Below are positions 8,899-18,232 of a stretch of 58,728 nt of DNA, in pieces (the first letter of the stretch is position 1; every line of letters begins with the position of its first letter). The DNA lies in assembly GCF_901521055.1 (NCBI RefSeq), contig NZ_CABEGA010000024.1, positions 1-58,728 of the forward strand, given 5' to 3'. This stretch comes from Cellulomonas hominis. Its GTDB lineage: Bacteria > Actinomycetota > Actinomycetes > Actinomycetales > Cellulomonadaceae. Below the pieces are notes generated by a model. The model was not told the origin of the DNA. It saw only the letters and a list, made by a program, of their open reading frames with translations, and searched no databases. A program made the position numbers and the translations under genes.

Positions 8899-9726
8899 TC
8901 AGCCCTTGACGGCGCCGGCCGTCATGCCCGCGACGATCCGCCTGTTGAAGAACAGGAACATCACCAGCGGCGGGATCGTGATCAGCAGGATGTTGGTGAA
9001 GAGCAGGTTGTACTGGGTGGAGTACTGGCTCTGGAAGTTGTAGAGCGTGAGCTGCACGGTGGCGTTCTCGTCCCCGGGCAGGAAGTACAGGGGGTTCGCG
9101 AAGTCGTTGAAGATGGCCACCGACTGGACCACGACGACCGTGATGATCACCGACTTCAGCAGCGGCAGGATCACCCGGAAGAACAGCCGCACCGGGCCGG
9201 CGCCGTCGATGATCGCGGCCTCGTCCAGGTCCCGCGGGATCGTGGAGACGAAGGCCCGGATCAGCAGCACGACGAACGCCATGCCGAACGCCACCTCGAC
9301 CAGGATCAGGCCGATCATCGTCCGGAACAGCCCCATGCCCTGCAGCACCCAGATGGTCGGCACCACGGCCGGCGGGATGATCAGCCCGGACAGGATGAGG
9401 AAGTCGACCAGCGGGTTGATCCGCGACTTCCGGCGCTGCAGCACGAACGCCACCATGGAGCCGAGCACCACGAGGATCGTGACGCTCGCGACGGTGAGGA
9501 TCGTCGAGTTGATGAAGGCGATCACGAGCATGTAGTCGCGCGCCTCGAACACCGCCCGGACGTTCTCGACGATGGCCCACTCGCTCGGCCACGAGAAGTC
9601 CAGCAGCCGCGCCTCCTCGGTGGTCTTGCCGGCCGTGAGGAAGATGAACAGGAACGGCACGACGAACAGCACGGTGGTCAGCACGATGCCCACGCCGCCG
9701 AGCAGCCAGGCCCCGGGGCGCCTCAC
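8899..9726 (-). CDS. CUT1 sugar ABC transporter permease (MalG type)
   Basis: 275-residue inner-membrane permease with about six membrane segments, starting near residue 7 (LLGGVGIVLTTVLFVVPFLF). The cytoplasmic EAA loop that docks the ATPase is DEAAIIDGAGPVRLFF. The GTG start overlaps the TGA of the preceding permease by four bases. The C-terminus NRRIVAGMTAGAVKG is typical of MalG-type subunits. It should pair with the next permease to import the pathway sugar, most likely L-rhamnose. No ATPase is encoded nearby, so a shared MsiK-like ATPase elsewhere is expected. Confidence 0.92.
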   Translation of the reverse strand: MRRPGAWLLGGVGIVLTTVLFVVPFLFIFLTAGKTTEEARLLDFSWPSEWAIVENVRAVFEARDYMLVIAFINSTILTVASVTILVVLGSMVAFVLQRRKSRINPLVDFLILSGLIIPPAVVPTIWVLQGMGLFRTMIGLILVEVAFGMAFVVLLIRAFVSTIPRDLDEAAIIDGAGPVRLFFRVILPLLKSVIITVVVVQSVAIFNDFANPLYFLPGDENATVQLTLYNFQSQYSTQYNLLFTNILLITIPPLVMFLFFNRRIVAGMTAGAVKG

Positions 9727-10667
9727 AGGTTCACCTCCCGCCGGTTGAAGAACCGGGACAGCGGGAACGCGATCGCGGCGACGACGAGGAACAGCACGAC
9801 GTTGCCGGCGGTCGACAGCCCGTAGAACCCGGCCTGGTACTGCTTGTAGATGACCGACGCGATCGTGTCGGAGGTGAACCCGGGGCCGCCGCGCGTCATC
9901 GCCCAGATCAGGTCGAACGACCGCAGGCCGCCGATCAGCGACAGCAGGATCACCGTCGAGGTCGCGGGCATCGACAGCGGCAGGATGATGCTGCGGAACT
10001 GCTGCCACCACCCCGCGCCGTCGACCTTCGCGGCCTCGAAGTACTCCGCCGGGATGGACACGATGCCGGCGATGTAGATGACCACCGCGAGCCCGAGCCC
10101 CTTCCAGACGTCGACCGCGGCGACGGACAGCAGCGCCAGGTCAGGGTCCACGAGCCACGCGGGCCCGTCGATCCCGACGGCGGCGAGCACCTGGTTGATG
10201 AGGCCCTCGGTCGGGTTCATCAGCACCTGGAACGTCAGCCCGACGCCGATGGTGGAGACCAGCACCGGGAAGAACACCACGGACCGCAGGTACCCGCGGG
10301 CGATGATCGGGGCGGTGAGCAGCAGCGCCAGGGCCATGCCGAGCACGACCTTGCCGACCGACGTGACGACGCCGAAGACGAGCGTGTTCGTCAGGCCCTT
10401 GACCAGCGCGGGCTCGCGGAAGAACTGCTGGAAGTTGCCGAGCCCGATGAACTCGGAGTCGAAGATCGTCCAGCGCGTGAGGCTGAAGTAGAACGAGGCG
10501 AACGTCGGCACCACGAACAGCACGCCGAACACGACGGCGGCGGGCACGTAGAACCACAGCGGGTACGTCCGCCGGGCGTAGCCGCGGTGCGCGACCTTCG
10601 GCCGCCGGGTGGTCACCGCCCGCGCCGCGGCGGCGGCCTGCGGGGAGGTGGGGGTGGTGGTCGTCAT
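9723..10667 (-). CDS. CUT1 sugar ABC transporter permease (MalF type)
   Basis: 314-residue permease. A basic cytoplasmic N-terminus of about 35 residues is followed by six predicted membrane segments; the first is WFYVPAAVVFGVLFVVPTFA. The ATPase-docking EAA loop is FEAAKVDGAGWWQQF, and IWAMTRGGPGF is the usual MalF-type block near the C-terminus. An aaagggcgg ribosome-binding sequence lies just before the ATG. It forms the translocation pore with the next gene product and follows the binding-protein gene by 62 bases. Confidence 0.92.
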   Translation of the reverse strand: MTTTTPTSPQAAAAARAVTTRRPKVAHRGYARRTYPLWFYVPAAVVFGVLFVVPTFASFYFSLTRWTIFDSEFIGLGNFQQFFREPALVKGLTNTLVFGVVTSVGKVVLGMALALLLTAPIIARGYLRSVVFFPVLVSTIGVGLTFQVLMNPTEGLINQVLAAVGIDGPAWLVDPDLALLSVAAVDVWKGLGLAVVIYIAGIVSIPAEYFEAAKVDGAGWWQQFRSIILPLSMPATSTVILLSLIGGLRSFDLIWAMTRGGPGFTSDTIASVIYKQYQAGFYGLSTAGNVVLFLVVAAIAFPLSRFFNRREVNL

Positions 10668-10729
10668 CGAACCGCCCTTTCCGTGAGAGGACCGGCCGGG
10701 CCCCGGCGAGCGGGGCCCGGCCGGTGAGG

Positions 10730-12055
10730 TCACCAGCCCTCGAGGCCGAGCTGCTGGGCCTGCTTCTTCACGTCCTCGTCGTAGAGGGCGGCGCCGTCGG
10801 CGGCGGAGCGGATGCCGGAACCGACCTCGACCATGATCTGCTCGAGCGCCGGGCCCTTCACCGGGGACAGGAACTCCAGCGCCGGGCTGGTGTTGCCCGC
10901 CGTGAAGTACGCCGTCATGTCGTCCACCGCGGCCGGCAGGTCGTCGGGCACCGTGCAGCCCTCGATCTGGTACGGCCCCGACGGCGGCATCGCGGCGGTC
11001 TGCGCGTCGCAGCCCTCCGGCGACACCAGGAACTCGAGGAACTGCTTCGCCGCGTCGAGCTTCTCGCCCTCCGTGGACTTCGGGATGTAGATGCCGCCGG
11101 TGGGCCACACCGTCAGGCCGTTCTTCTCGGCGTCGGTGCCGGGCAGCGCGAAGAAGCCGACGCTCTCGGCCGCCTCCGGGTTCGCGGCGACCATCGGGCC
11201 GATCGAGAACGTGAGCATCGGGTAGTGCGCGCCGGCACCGGTGGCGACGTGGTCGAGCCCCGCCTCGTTCTTGATCGACGCGAAGTCGCTGTTCAGGTAC
11301 CCGGCGGACGCGACGTCCTCCATGTGCTGGAAGCCGGCGAGCGCGGGCTCGTCCACGTACTTCGCCTCGTTGGCGGTGTACTGCTCGGCCCAGTCCGGGT
11401 TCTCGGCGAGCACGTTGTGGAAGTCCGCCAGCAGCAGGATCTGGGACGTCCACGTGTCCTGGAAGGTCTGGACCACGGGCGCGATGCCCGCCGCCTTGAT
11501 CTTCTCGTTGTTCGCCATGAACTCGTCCCAGGTGAGCGGCACCTCGAGACCCAGGTCGGCGTAGACGTCCTTGTTGTAGAGGATGCCGCCGGCGCTGGCC
11601 TGGCCCTGCGGGGCGCCGTAGTAGTCGTCGCCGCTCTGCACGGCCTGCAGGAACGAGTCGTCGACCAGGTCCATCCAGGGCTCGTCGGTGAGGGGCACGA
11701 GGTTGCCCGCCGGGTCGAGGGCCTGCAGCAGCGAGCCGGAGTTGTACTGGAACAGGTCCGTCATGTCCCCGGTCGCGAGCCGCGTCTTGAGCACGTTGTC
11801 GCCCTCGGAGCCCTGCGGACGGGTCTCCATCTCGACGGTGATGTCCGGGTGCTCCTCGGTGAACGCGTCGATGACGCCCTGCATCGGGACCATCGACTGC
11901 TCGGAGTTGTCGATCAGCAGCGAGAGCGTGATGCCGTCGCCGCTGTCGTCGTCGCTGGATCCCAGGCTGCCCGCGGAGCACGCGGTCAGGGCGAGGCCGC
12001 CCACCGCGAGCAGGGACACCACGCGCAGGCGGCGCGCGGGGGATGACGTGTTCAT
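10730..12055 (-). CDS. Sugar ABC transporter substrate-binding lipoprotein (predicted L-rhamnose or rhamnoside)
   Basis: 441-residue family 1 extracellular solute-binding protein. The N-terminus is a lipoprotein signal: RRLRV, a hydrophobic stretch, then lipobox LTAC with Cys near residue 26, followed by a Ser/Asp-rich linker. Periplasmic-binding features include EEHPDITVEME, QYNSGSLLQALDPAGNLVPL and FLEFLVSPEG. It is the first gene of the rhamnose series, with a gga-gg ribosome-binding site 4-5 bases upstream. Substrate is inferred from neighbours; sequence alone would allow other mono- or oligosaccharides. Confidence 0.9.
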   Translation of the reverse strand: MNTSSPARRLRVVSLLAVGGLALTACSAGSLGSSDDDSGDGITLSLLIDNSEQSMVPMQGVIDAFTEEHPDITVEMETRPQGSEGDNVLKTRLATGDMTDLFQYNSGSLLQALDPAGNLVPLTDEPWMDLVDDSFLQAVQSGDDYYGAPQGQASAGGILYNKDVYADLGLEVPLTWDEFMANNEKIKAAGIAPVVQTFQDTWTSQILLLADFHNVLAENPDWAEQYTANEAKYVDEPALAGFQHMEDVASAGYLNSDFASIKNEAGLDHVATGAGAHYPMLTFSIGPMVAANPEAAESVGFFALPGTDAEKNGLTVWPTGGIYIPKSTEGEKLDAAKQFLEFLVSPEGCDAQTAAMPPSGPYQIEGCTVPDDLPAAVDDMTAYFTAGNTSPALEFLSPVKGPALEQIMVEVGSGIRSAADGAALYDEDVKKQAQQLGLEGW

Positions 12056-12110
12056 CAGACCTCCATTGGTCGGACGGGCCCTCGGGGACGGGCCGGCTGA
12101 GGGGAACGCT

Positions 12111-12127
12111 TGTGGAACGTTTCAACA
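12111..12127 (-). promoter_or_regulatory. LacI-family-like operator just downstream of the rhamnose promoter
   Basis: On the minus strand the site reads TGTTGAAACGTTCCACA, an imperfect dyad centred on AACGTT and close to the TTGAAACGTTTCAA form bound by many LacI-family sugar repressors. It lies just after the predicted start point, where a bound repressor would block transcription. No LacI or DeoR gene is present in the window, so the regulator must be elsewhere. Confidence 0.6.
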
Positions 12128-12140
12128 GCGGATGCTCGGA

Positions 12141-12170
12141 AACCTAGATGGGCCCTTGGTCCCACGTCAA
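12141..12170 (-). promoter_or_regulatory. Promoter of the rhamnose/lactate gene series
   Basis: Read on the minus strand, TTGACG (12165-12170) is followed by an 18-base spacer and TAGGTT (12141-12146). This is the best match to a housekeeping sigma promoter in the window. The start point would fall near 12134, about 80 bases upstream of the binding-protein ATG. Confidence 0.7.
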
Positions 12171-12286
12171 GGGCTCGTGACCGAACCGTGTCCTCCTGCT
12201 CTCGTGCCCGCTCGCCCGGGGTGCGGATGAATCGATTCGACCCCGGTCCGGTCGCGACCGCGAGGACCGCGCGCGACAGTGGAGGC

Positions 12287-14410
12287 ATGCCCAACCGCCT
12301 CGCCCGCAGCACCAGCCCCTACCTGCGCCAGCACGCCGAGAACCCCGTCGACTGGTACGAGTGGGGCGACGAGGCCTTCGCCGAGGCGCGGCGCCGCGAC
12401 GTGCCGCTGCTCGTCTCCGTCGGGTACGCCGCGTGCCACTGGTGCCACGTGATGGCGCACGAGTCCTTCGAGGACCCGGGGGTCGCCGCGGTGATGAACA
12501 GCCGGTTCGTCAACGTCAAGGTCGACCGCGAGGAGCGCCCCGACCTGGACGCCGCCTACATGGCCGCGACCCAGGCGATGACCGGGCAGGGCGGCTGGCC
12601 GATGACGGTGTTCGCGACCCCCGAGGGCGACCCGTTCTTCTGCGGCACGTACTTCCCGCCCGTGCCCGTCGGCGGGCGGCCCTCGTTCCCGCAGGTGCTC
12701 GACGCCCTGTCCCGCGCGTGGCGGGAACGGCGCGACGAGGTGCGCGGCGGGGCGGCGGAGCTGCTGGCCGCGCTCGGCGGGGGCGCGGCGCCGGCTCACC
12801 CGCACGACGGCCGGGCCGCGGCCGACGGGGAGGCCGGGCACGCCCACGACCCGCAGGCGGACGACGCCGCCGCGCTGGACCTCGACGCGGTGCGCCAGGT
12901 GTCCGACCTCGCGGTGTCCGCGCTGGCCGGGACGTACGACGCCGAGCAGGGCGGGTTCGGCGGCGCACCGAAGTTCCCGCCGTCCACCACCCTGGAGTGG
13001 CTGCTGCGCCGGCACGCGCGCACGGGCGACGCCCAGGCCCTCGCGATGGCCGAGGGCACGCTGGAGGCGATGGCCCGCGGCGGCATGGCGGACCAGGTGG
13101 GCGGCGGGTTCGCACGGTACGCCGTCGACGCCACGTGGACGGTGCCGCACTTCGAGAAGATGCTCGAGGACAACGCGATGCTGCTGCGCGTGTACGCGCA
13201 CTGGTGGCGCCAGACCGGCTCCCCGCTCGCGCGCCGGGTCGTCGAGGGCACCGCGGACTGGCTGCTGCGGGACCTGCGCACGCCCGAGGGCGCGTTCGCG
13301 TCGTCGCTCGACGCGGACACCGACGGGGTCGAGGGCGCGACCTACGTGTGGACGCCCGCCACCCTGGTCGAGGCGCTCGGCGAGGAGGACGGCACGTGGG
13401 CAGCCGAGCTGTTCGGTGTCACCGACGCGGGGACGTTCGAGGCCGGGACGTCCGTGCTGCAGCTCCGTGCCGACCCGCCCCCGCAGGACGAGATCCGGTT
13501 CGAGCGCGTCCGCCGCACGCTGCTCGCGGCACGGTCGCGGCGCCCGCAGCCGGGCCGGGACGACAAGGTGGTCGCGGCCTGGAACGGGCTCGCGGTCGCC
13601 GCGCTCGCCGAGGCCGGCGCGATGCTCGAGCGGCGCGAGTGGGTGTCCGCCGCGGTCGACGCCGCGCGGGTCCTGGACGAGGTGCACACGCTGGCCGGCG
13701 GCGACGGCCTGGTCCGGCTCGTGCGGGCCTCGCGCGACGGGGCCGTCGGCACCGCACCCGGCGTGCTGACCGACTACGCCGCCGTCGCGGAGGGCTTCCT
13801 GGTGCTCGCGGGCGTCACGGGCGACCCGGGCTGGTCGCAGCGCGGCTCCGCGCTGCTCGACACGGTGCTCGCCCGGTTCCGCGCGCCGGCGCACGGGTTC
13901 CGCGACACCGCCGACGACCAGACCGACCCGGTCGTCGCGCGGCTCTCGGGCCGCCCCGACGTCACGGACGGCCCCTCGGCGGGCGGGCAGTCGGCGGCGG
14001 CGGGCGCCCTGCTGGCCCGCGCCGCGCTGACGGGCTCCGCGACCGACCGCCGCGCCGCCGAGCTCGCCCTCGCCGGCCCGCTGTCCCTCGCGCACCGGCA
14101 CCCCCGGGCCGTCGCCTGGGCGCTGGCCACCGCCGAGGCCGTGCTGGACGGCCCGCGCGAGGTGGCCGTGCTCGGGCGCGCCGACGACCCCGGGCGGGTC
14201 GCGCTGGTCCGCACCGCGGTCCGCTCCCCCGCGCCCGGCCTCGTCCTCGCGCAGGGCGACCCGGACGAGGTCGCGGGGTCGCCGGCGGCCGTGGGGCTGC
14301 TCCGGGACCGTCCGCTCGTCGGCGGGCGCGCGGCGGCCTACGTGTGCAGGGGCTTCGTCTGCGACCGCCCGACGACGGACCCGGGCGCCCTCCGCACCGC
14401 GCTGTCGTAG
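12287..14410 (+). CDS. DUF255 thioredoxin-domain protein (YyaL/SPATA20 family)
   Basis: 707-residue protein of the widespread YyaL family. The N-terminal DUF255 thioredoxin-like domain shows the hallmark [15 protein letters not shown], with a CxxC-like pair, and [31 protein letters not shown] and TYFPP follow. The remaining about 500 residues form a six-hairpin alpha-barrel ([32 protein letters not shown]) like glycan epimerases and hydrolases. Function is not established; a redox or sugar-related role has been suggested for the family. The ATG has ggagg one base upstream and a weak GACAGT hexamer six bases upstream, so it may be leaderless. Transcribed away from the rhamnose genes. Confidence 0.88.
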   Translation: MPNRLARSTSPYLRQHAENPVDWYEWGDEAFAEARRRDVPLLVSVGYAACHWCHVMAHESFEDPGVAAVMNSRFVNVKVDREERPDLDAAYMAATQAMTGQGGWPMTVFATPEGDPFFCGTYFPPVPVGGRPSFPQVLDALSRAWRERRDEVRGGAAELLAALGGGAAPAHPHDGRAAADGEAGHAHDPQADDAAALDLDAVRQVSDLAVSALAGTYDAEQGGFGGAPKFPPSTTLEWLLRRHARTGDAQALAMAEGTLEAMARGGMADQVGGGFARYAVDATWTVPHFEKMLEDNAMLLRVYAHWWRQTGSPLARRVVEGTADWLLRDLRTPEGAFASSLDADTDGVEGATYVWTPATLVEALGEEDGTWAAELFGVTDAGTFEAGTSVLQLRADPPPQDEIRFERVRRTLLAARSRRPQPGRDDKVVAAWNGLAVAALAEAGAMLERREWVSAAVDAARVLDEVHTLAGGDGLVRLVRASRDGAVGTAPGVLTDYAAVAEGFLVLAGVTGDPGWSQRGSALLDTVLARFRAPAHGFRDTADDQTDPVVARLSGRPDVTDGPSAGGQSAAAGALLARAALTGSATDRRAAELALAGPLSLAHRHPRAVAWALATAEAVLDGPREVAVLGRADDPGRVALVRTAVRSPAPGLVLAQGDPDEVAGSPAAVGLLRDRPLVGGRAAAYVCRGFVCDRPTTDPGALRTALS

Positions 14411-14429
14411 CCACGTCACCTCGCCCCGG

Positions 14430-14488
14430 CGAGATGGCAGAACGCGCCTGCGTCCGCCTCAGCGGCACAGGCGCGTTCTGCCATCTCG
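14430..14488. terminator. Large perfect inverted repeat between convergent genes
   Basis: Two perfect 21-base arms (14430-14450 and 14468-14488) separated by 17 bases. The arms begin cgagatggcagaacgcg. It lies between the converging DUF255 gene and smpB, so bidirectional termination is likely. There is no T-run, and the long arms could also mark a dispersed palindromic element. Confidence 0.65.
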
Positions 14489-14507
14489 GCGCCGGCCCGG
14501 CCGCGCG

Positions 14508-14978
14508 TCAGCGGTCGCGCTTCTCCCGGATGGCGCGCTGCGCCTCGAGGTTGTCCTGCCGCTCGCGCAGCGCCTGGCGCTTGTCCCACTCCTTCTTGCC
14601 GCGGGCCAGCGCGATCTCGACCTTCGCGCGCCCGTCCAGGAAGTACAGGGCCAGGGGGACGATCGTCTGCCCCTTCTCGCGCGTCTTGGACTCCAGGCGC
14701 TCGATCTCCTGGCGGTGCAGGAGCAGCTTGCGCTTGCGTCGCGGCGCGTGGTTCGTCCAGGTGCCCTGGGAGTACTCGGCGATGTGCACGCCCTCGAGCC
14801 ACGCCTCGCCGCCGTCGATCGTGCACCAGCCGTCGACCAGGGACGCCCGGCCGGCGCGCAGCGCCTTGACCTCGGTGCCGGTCAGCACGACACCGGCCTC
14901 GAACACGTCCTCGATGAGGAAGTCGTGGCGCGCCTTGCGGTTGGACGCCACCAGCGACCGTCCGCTCTGCTTGGCCAT
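14508..14978 (-). CDS. smpB: SsrA-binding protein SmpB
   Basis: 156-residue tmRNA partner required for trans-translation and ribosome rescue. The core is intact: [42 protein letters not shown] and the basic RRKRKLLLH. The C-terminal tail [14 protein letters not shown] enters the decoding centre in known structures. A strong aggaggagg ribosome-binding site precedes the ATG. It lies downstream of ftsE-ftsX-M23, an order common in actinobacteria. No tmRNA gene was recognised nearby. Confidence 0.97.
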   Translation of the reverse strand: MAKQSGRSLVASNRKARHDFLIEDVFEAGVVLTGTEVKALRAGRASLVDGWCTIDGGEAWLEGVHIAEYSQGTWTNHAPRRKRKLLLHRQEIERLESKTREKGQTIVPLALYFLDGRAKVEIALARGKKEWDKRQALRERQDNLEAQRAIREKRDR

Positions 14979-15067
14979 GACTCCTCCTCCTGCGTGTGCG
15001 GGTGCTGCCCGGACCCGGGCGACGCAGCAGCCTATCCGGCCACGCCGCCGCCGCCCACCGGATTCCG

Positions 15068-16414
15068 CTACAGGCCGAGCAGGGGGCGCGGGTTCACGGT
15101 CGCGCCGTTGACGTACACCTCGAAGTGCAGGTGGCAGGCCGCGGACGTGCCGGTGTTGCCGGAGTAGCCCAGCAGCTGACCGCGGTCGACGTGCTGCCCG
15201 CCGCCCACGACGAAGCTCGTCATGTGGTTGTAGGAGCTCATCACGGAGTTCCCGTTGACCAGGCCGTGGTCGACCATCACCTGGTTGCCGAAGCCGTTGC
15301 GCCACCGCGCCCACTGCACGGTGCCCTCGCGGCCCGCGTAGATCGGGGTGCCGCAGTAGGTGCGCAGGTCGATGCCGGCGTGCAGGCGGTAGTAGCCGAG
15401 CAGCGGGTGCAGGCGCATCCCGTACTCGCTGGTCACGTAGATCGGGTTGATCGACGTCGGGTTGCCGAACAGCGACCCGCTCACCGAACCTGCCACCGGC
15501 GCGGGCTTCCCGGCCGCGGCGGCAGCGGCCGCGGCGGCGGCGCGCTGCTGGGCCGCGACGGCCTCGAGCTGCGCGCGGATGCTCGCCGCCTCGGCGTCGA
15601 TCCGGTTCACCTCGGCCTGCGCGGCGGCCTTCTGGCTCTCCAGCTGGGCCTTCTTCGCCGCCTGCTCGGCGACGAGCCGCTCGACCTCCGCCTGGCGGTC
15701 GGCGGCCTCCTGCCGGGCGGCCTCCGCCTCGGCGACCTTCCGGTCGGCCTCCGCCTTGAGCTCCGTGATCCGCTCGCGCACCGCGGTCAGCCGCGCCGCG
15801 CTGTTGCGGTTGTCGGCCTCGATGTCGGCGAGCTCGTCGAGCACCGCGCTCTGCGCCCGCTGCGCGGCGTTCGCGAGGCCGTACTGCTCGGTGAAGTCCT
15901 CGACGGTCTCGGCGCCGACGACGATGCTCAGCCCGGACAGCCCCGGGCCGCCCTGGTACGCCTGGCGGGCCATCTGGCCGATCTGCGCCCGGATCTCGTC
16001 CGCGCGCGCGGAGTCGGTGTCGATGGTCGCGCTGATCGTCGACTCCTGGTCCTGCGCGTCCTGGAGCCGCGCGGCGATCAGCGCCGCCTCCCGCTCGTAC
16101 CCGGCGAGCGTGGCCTCCGCGGCGTCCAGCGCCGCCTGCGCGACCGGCAGCTGCTGCTCGACGGCCTGCAGGTCCAGCGCGGTCTGCTGGTACTGCGCGC
16201 TGAGCCCCTCGAGCGCCGCCTGCGCGTCCGCCCGCTGCTGGTCCTTCTGCTGCTGCTGGGCCTGGAGCGCCGCCCGCTGGTCGTCCAGCGGGTCGCCGGC
16301 GGCCGGGCCGGCGGCGGTCACGCCGACGAGGACCGCGAGCGTGCCGGCCAGCGACCCGGCGAGCAGCCGGGTGCGGCCGGGCGTCCGGCGGGAGGTGCGA
16401 GGCGTCACGCGCAT
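15068..16414 (-). CDS. FtsEX-associated M23 murein hydrolase (EnvC/RipC-like)
   Basis: 448-residue secreted protein. An Arg-rich start and hydrophobic segment to about residue 40 form a signal peptide ending in AGDP. A long Gln/Ala-rich coiled coil follows (about 42-270). The C-terminal M23 domain (about 320-448) keeps the zinc ligand motifs RLHAGIDL and CHLHFEVY, with SGNTGTSA, so it should cleave peptidoglycan. It begins 1 base after the ftsX stop. Coiled coil plus M23 next to FtsEX fits a hydrolase activated by that complex during division, as with RipC and PcsB. An activator-only role is less likely because the metal site is intact. Confidence 0.9.
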   Translation of the reverse strand: MRVTPRTSRRTPGRTRLLAGSLAGTLAVLVGVTAAGPAAGDPLDDQRAALQAQQQQKDQQRADAQAALEGLSAQYQQTALDLQAVEQQLPVAQAALDAAEATLAGYEREAALIAARLQDAQDQESTISATIDTDSARADEIRAQIGQMARQAYQGGPGLSGLSIVVGAETVEDFTEQYGLANAAQRAQSAVLDELADIEADNRNSAARLTAVRERITELKAEADRKVAEAEAARQEAADRQAEVERLVAEQAAKKAQLESQKAAAQAEVNRIDAEAASIRAQLEAVAAQQRAAAAAAAAAAGKPAPVAGSVSGSLFGNPTSINPIYVTSEYGMRLHPLLGYYRLHAGIDLRTYCGTPIYAGREGTVQWARWRNGFGNQVMVDHGLVNGNSVMSSYNHMTSFVVGGGQHVDRGQLLGYSGNTGTSAACHLHFEVYVNGATVNPRPLLGL

Positions 16415-16415
16415 G

Positions 16416-17333
16416 TCAGACCTTCGTGTAGCGGCTCAGGGTGACCAGGGACGAGATCGCCGCGAGCAGGATGGCGGCGGCCACGAGGAACGGCGCGATC
16501 TGCCACACCTCGCCCGTCGTGACGTACGGGATCCACGCGATCTGCCCGCCCAGCCAGTCGGTGACGAGGTACCGCACGCCGGCGTACAGCCCCGCGACCG
16601 ACAGCACCGCGCCGACCGTCGCCGCGAGCGCGCCCTCGAGCATGAACGGCAGCTGGATGAACAGGTTCGACGCGCCGACCATCCGCATGATGCCGGTCTC
16701 GCGCCGGCGGCTCATCGCGGACAGGCGGATGGTCGTGGTGATGAGCAGCACCGCGGCCAGCAGCATCACGCCCGCGAGCCCGAGCGACAGCAGCGTCGCG
16801 CTGTTCAGCACCCGGAACAGCGTGTTGTAGAGCTCGCGCTGGTCCTGGACCGTCTCGATGCCCTGCCGGCCCTGCAGCACGTCGGCGACGACCTCGAACT
16901 TCTCCGGGTCGGTCAGCTTGATCCGCAGCGACTCGTTCATGTCGTCGACGGTCGTGACCTGCGCCCAGTACTGGCCCTCGAACTGGCGCTGGAACGTCTC
17001 GTACGCCTGCTCCTTGGACTCCGGGAAGACCTCGTCGATGTACGGGGCGACGTCGGGCGCGTCGAGCGCGTCCATGATCGCCTGCTTCTGCTCGTCGGTG
17101 ACCTCACCGGCGGCGCACGTCGGCTCCGGGGACTGGCCCGCCGGGCAGAGGTACACCGCGACCTCGACCTTGTCGTACCAGTCGTCCTGCATCTTGCCGA
17201 TCTGCATCTGCAGCAGCGCGGCCGCGCCGACGAACGTCAGGGACACGAAGGTCACGAGGACCACCGAGATCGTCATCGACAGGTTCCGGCGCAGGCCGAT
17301 GCCGATCTCCGAGAGGATGAACTGCAGTCGCAC
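16416..17333 (-). CDS. ftsX: Cell division permease-like protein FtsX
   Basis: 305 residues with the FtsX layout. A first membrane segment at about 19-41 (TISVVLVTFVSLTFVGAAAL) is followed by an extracellular domain to about residue 170 and three C-terminal membrane segments. The extracellular domain carries a Cys pair (LCPAGQSPEPTC) that could form a disulfide. It couples FtsE ATP hydrolysis to an extracytoplasmic peptidoglycan hydrolase, here probably the M23 protein directly downstream. Confidence 0.95.
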   Translation of the reverse strand: MRLQFILSEIGIGLRRNLSMTISVVLVTFVSLTFVGAAALLQMQIGKMQDDWYDKVEVAVYLCPAGQSPEPTCAAGEVTDEQKQAIMDALDAPDVAPYIDEVFPESKEQAYETFQRQFEGQYWAQVTTVDDMNESLRIKLTDPEKFEVVADVLQGRQGIETVQDQRELYNTLFRVLNSATLLSLGLAGVMLLAAVLLITTTIRLSAMSRRRETGIMRMVGASNLFIQLPFMLEGALAATVGAVLSVAGLYAGVRYLVTDWLGGQIAWIPYVTTGEVWQIAPFLVAAAILLAAISSLVTLSRYTKV

Positions 17334-17345
17334 GTCGATCCCCCC

Positions 17346-18035
17346 TCAGCGGTCCGAGCCGTAGACGCCGCGCGACTGGTCGCGCACCATCTCGCCGCCG
17401 GACAGCTCGATCACGCGCTTGCGCATCTGGTCGACGATCTCGTCGTCGTGCGTCGCCATGACGACCGTCGTCCCCGTGCGGTTGATCCGGTCGAGCAGGC
17501 GCATGATCCCCAGGGAGGTCGTCGGGTCGAGGTTGCCGGTGGGCTCGTCGGCGAGCAGGATCGACGGCCGGTTCACGAAGGCGCGGGCGATGGCCACGCG
17601 CTGCTGCTCACCGCCGGACAGCTCGTGCGGGCGCCGCTTCTCCTTGCCGGCCAGGCCGACCATCTCCAGCACGTCCGGCACGGTCGTGAGGATGTGGTGC
17701 CGCGGCTTGCCGATCACCTGCAGCGCGAACGCAACGTTCTCGAACACCGTCTTGTTGTGCAGCAGCCGGAAGTCCTGGAACACCGCGCCGATCTGCCGGC
17801 GCAGGTGCGGGACCTTCCACGACGACAGGGTCGTCAGGTCCTTGCCCGCGACGAAGACCCGGCCGGCGGACGGCCGCTCCTCGCGCAGCACGAGGCGCAG
17901 GAAGGTGGACTTCCCGGAGCCGGACGCGCCGACGAGGAACACGAACTCGCCGCGCTCGACGTCCAGGGAGATCTGGTCCAGCGCGGGGCGTGCGCCGCGC
18001 GCGTAGACCTTGGTGACGTTCTCGAATCTGATCAC
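17346..18035 (-). CDS. ftsE: Cell division ATP-binding protein FtsE
   Basis: 229-residue ABC ATPase starting at GTG. Walker [10 protein letters not shown], signature [14 protein letters not shown], Walker [13 protein letters not shown] and switch His in MATHDDE are intact. The Q-loop region [20 protein letters not shown] is typical of FtsE. It forms the cytoplasmic half of the FtsEX complex with the next gene, 12 bases downstream. The 197-base gap upstream, to prfB, is where its promoter should lie; AGAGTA at 18095-18100 (minus-strand TACTCT) is a weak -10 candidate. Confidence 0.96.
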   Translation of the reverse strand: MIRFENVTKVYARGARPALDQISLDVERGEFVFLVGASGSGKSTFLRLVLREERPSAGRVFVAGKDLTTLSSWKVPHLRRQIGAVFQDFRLLHNKTVFENVAFALQVIGKPRHHILTTVPDVLEMVGLAGKEKRRPHELSGGEQQRVAIARAFVNRPSILLADEPTGNLDPTTSLGIMRLLDRINRTGTTVVMATHDDEIVDQMRKRVIELSGGEMVRDQSRGVYGSDR

Positions 18036-18232
18036 AGGCTTGAGGCGGCCAGAGGTGGGGGACGGGAGGGTGTCGTGCAGTCCTGGCCGCGTCGAGAGTA
18101 GGCAGCACGCCGCCGTGACCTGGCCGTGACACGCCGCCCGCGGACCTGTGAGTCCGGCCCGCCGGGGGCCAAGCCGTACCCTTTGCCCGGTTTTGCCCGG
18201 CTCAGGCCCGCGCGAGCCGGCTCAGACCCCGC

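Noticed and set aside
12287..14410. DUF255 protein as a member of the rhamnose series
   Set aside because: It is on the opposite strand with its own weak promoter signal, and its family occurs independently of rhamnose genes.
14430..14488. Inverted repeat considered as part of a CRISPR array or an attachment site
   Set aside because: There is a single pair of arms, no direct repeats with spacers, and no cas, integrase or recombinase gene in the window.
14979..15067. tmRNA (ssrA) next to smpB
   Set aside because: The gap is 89 bases with no tRNA-Ala-like ends or tag-coding sequence. No tRNA or rRNA gene was recognised anywhere in the window.
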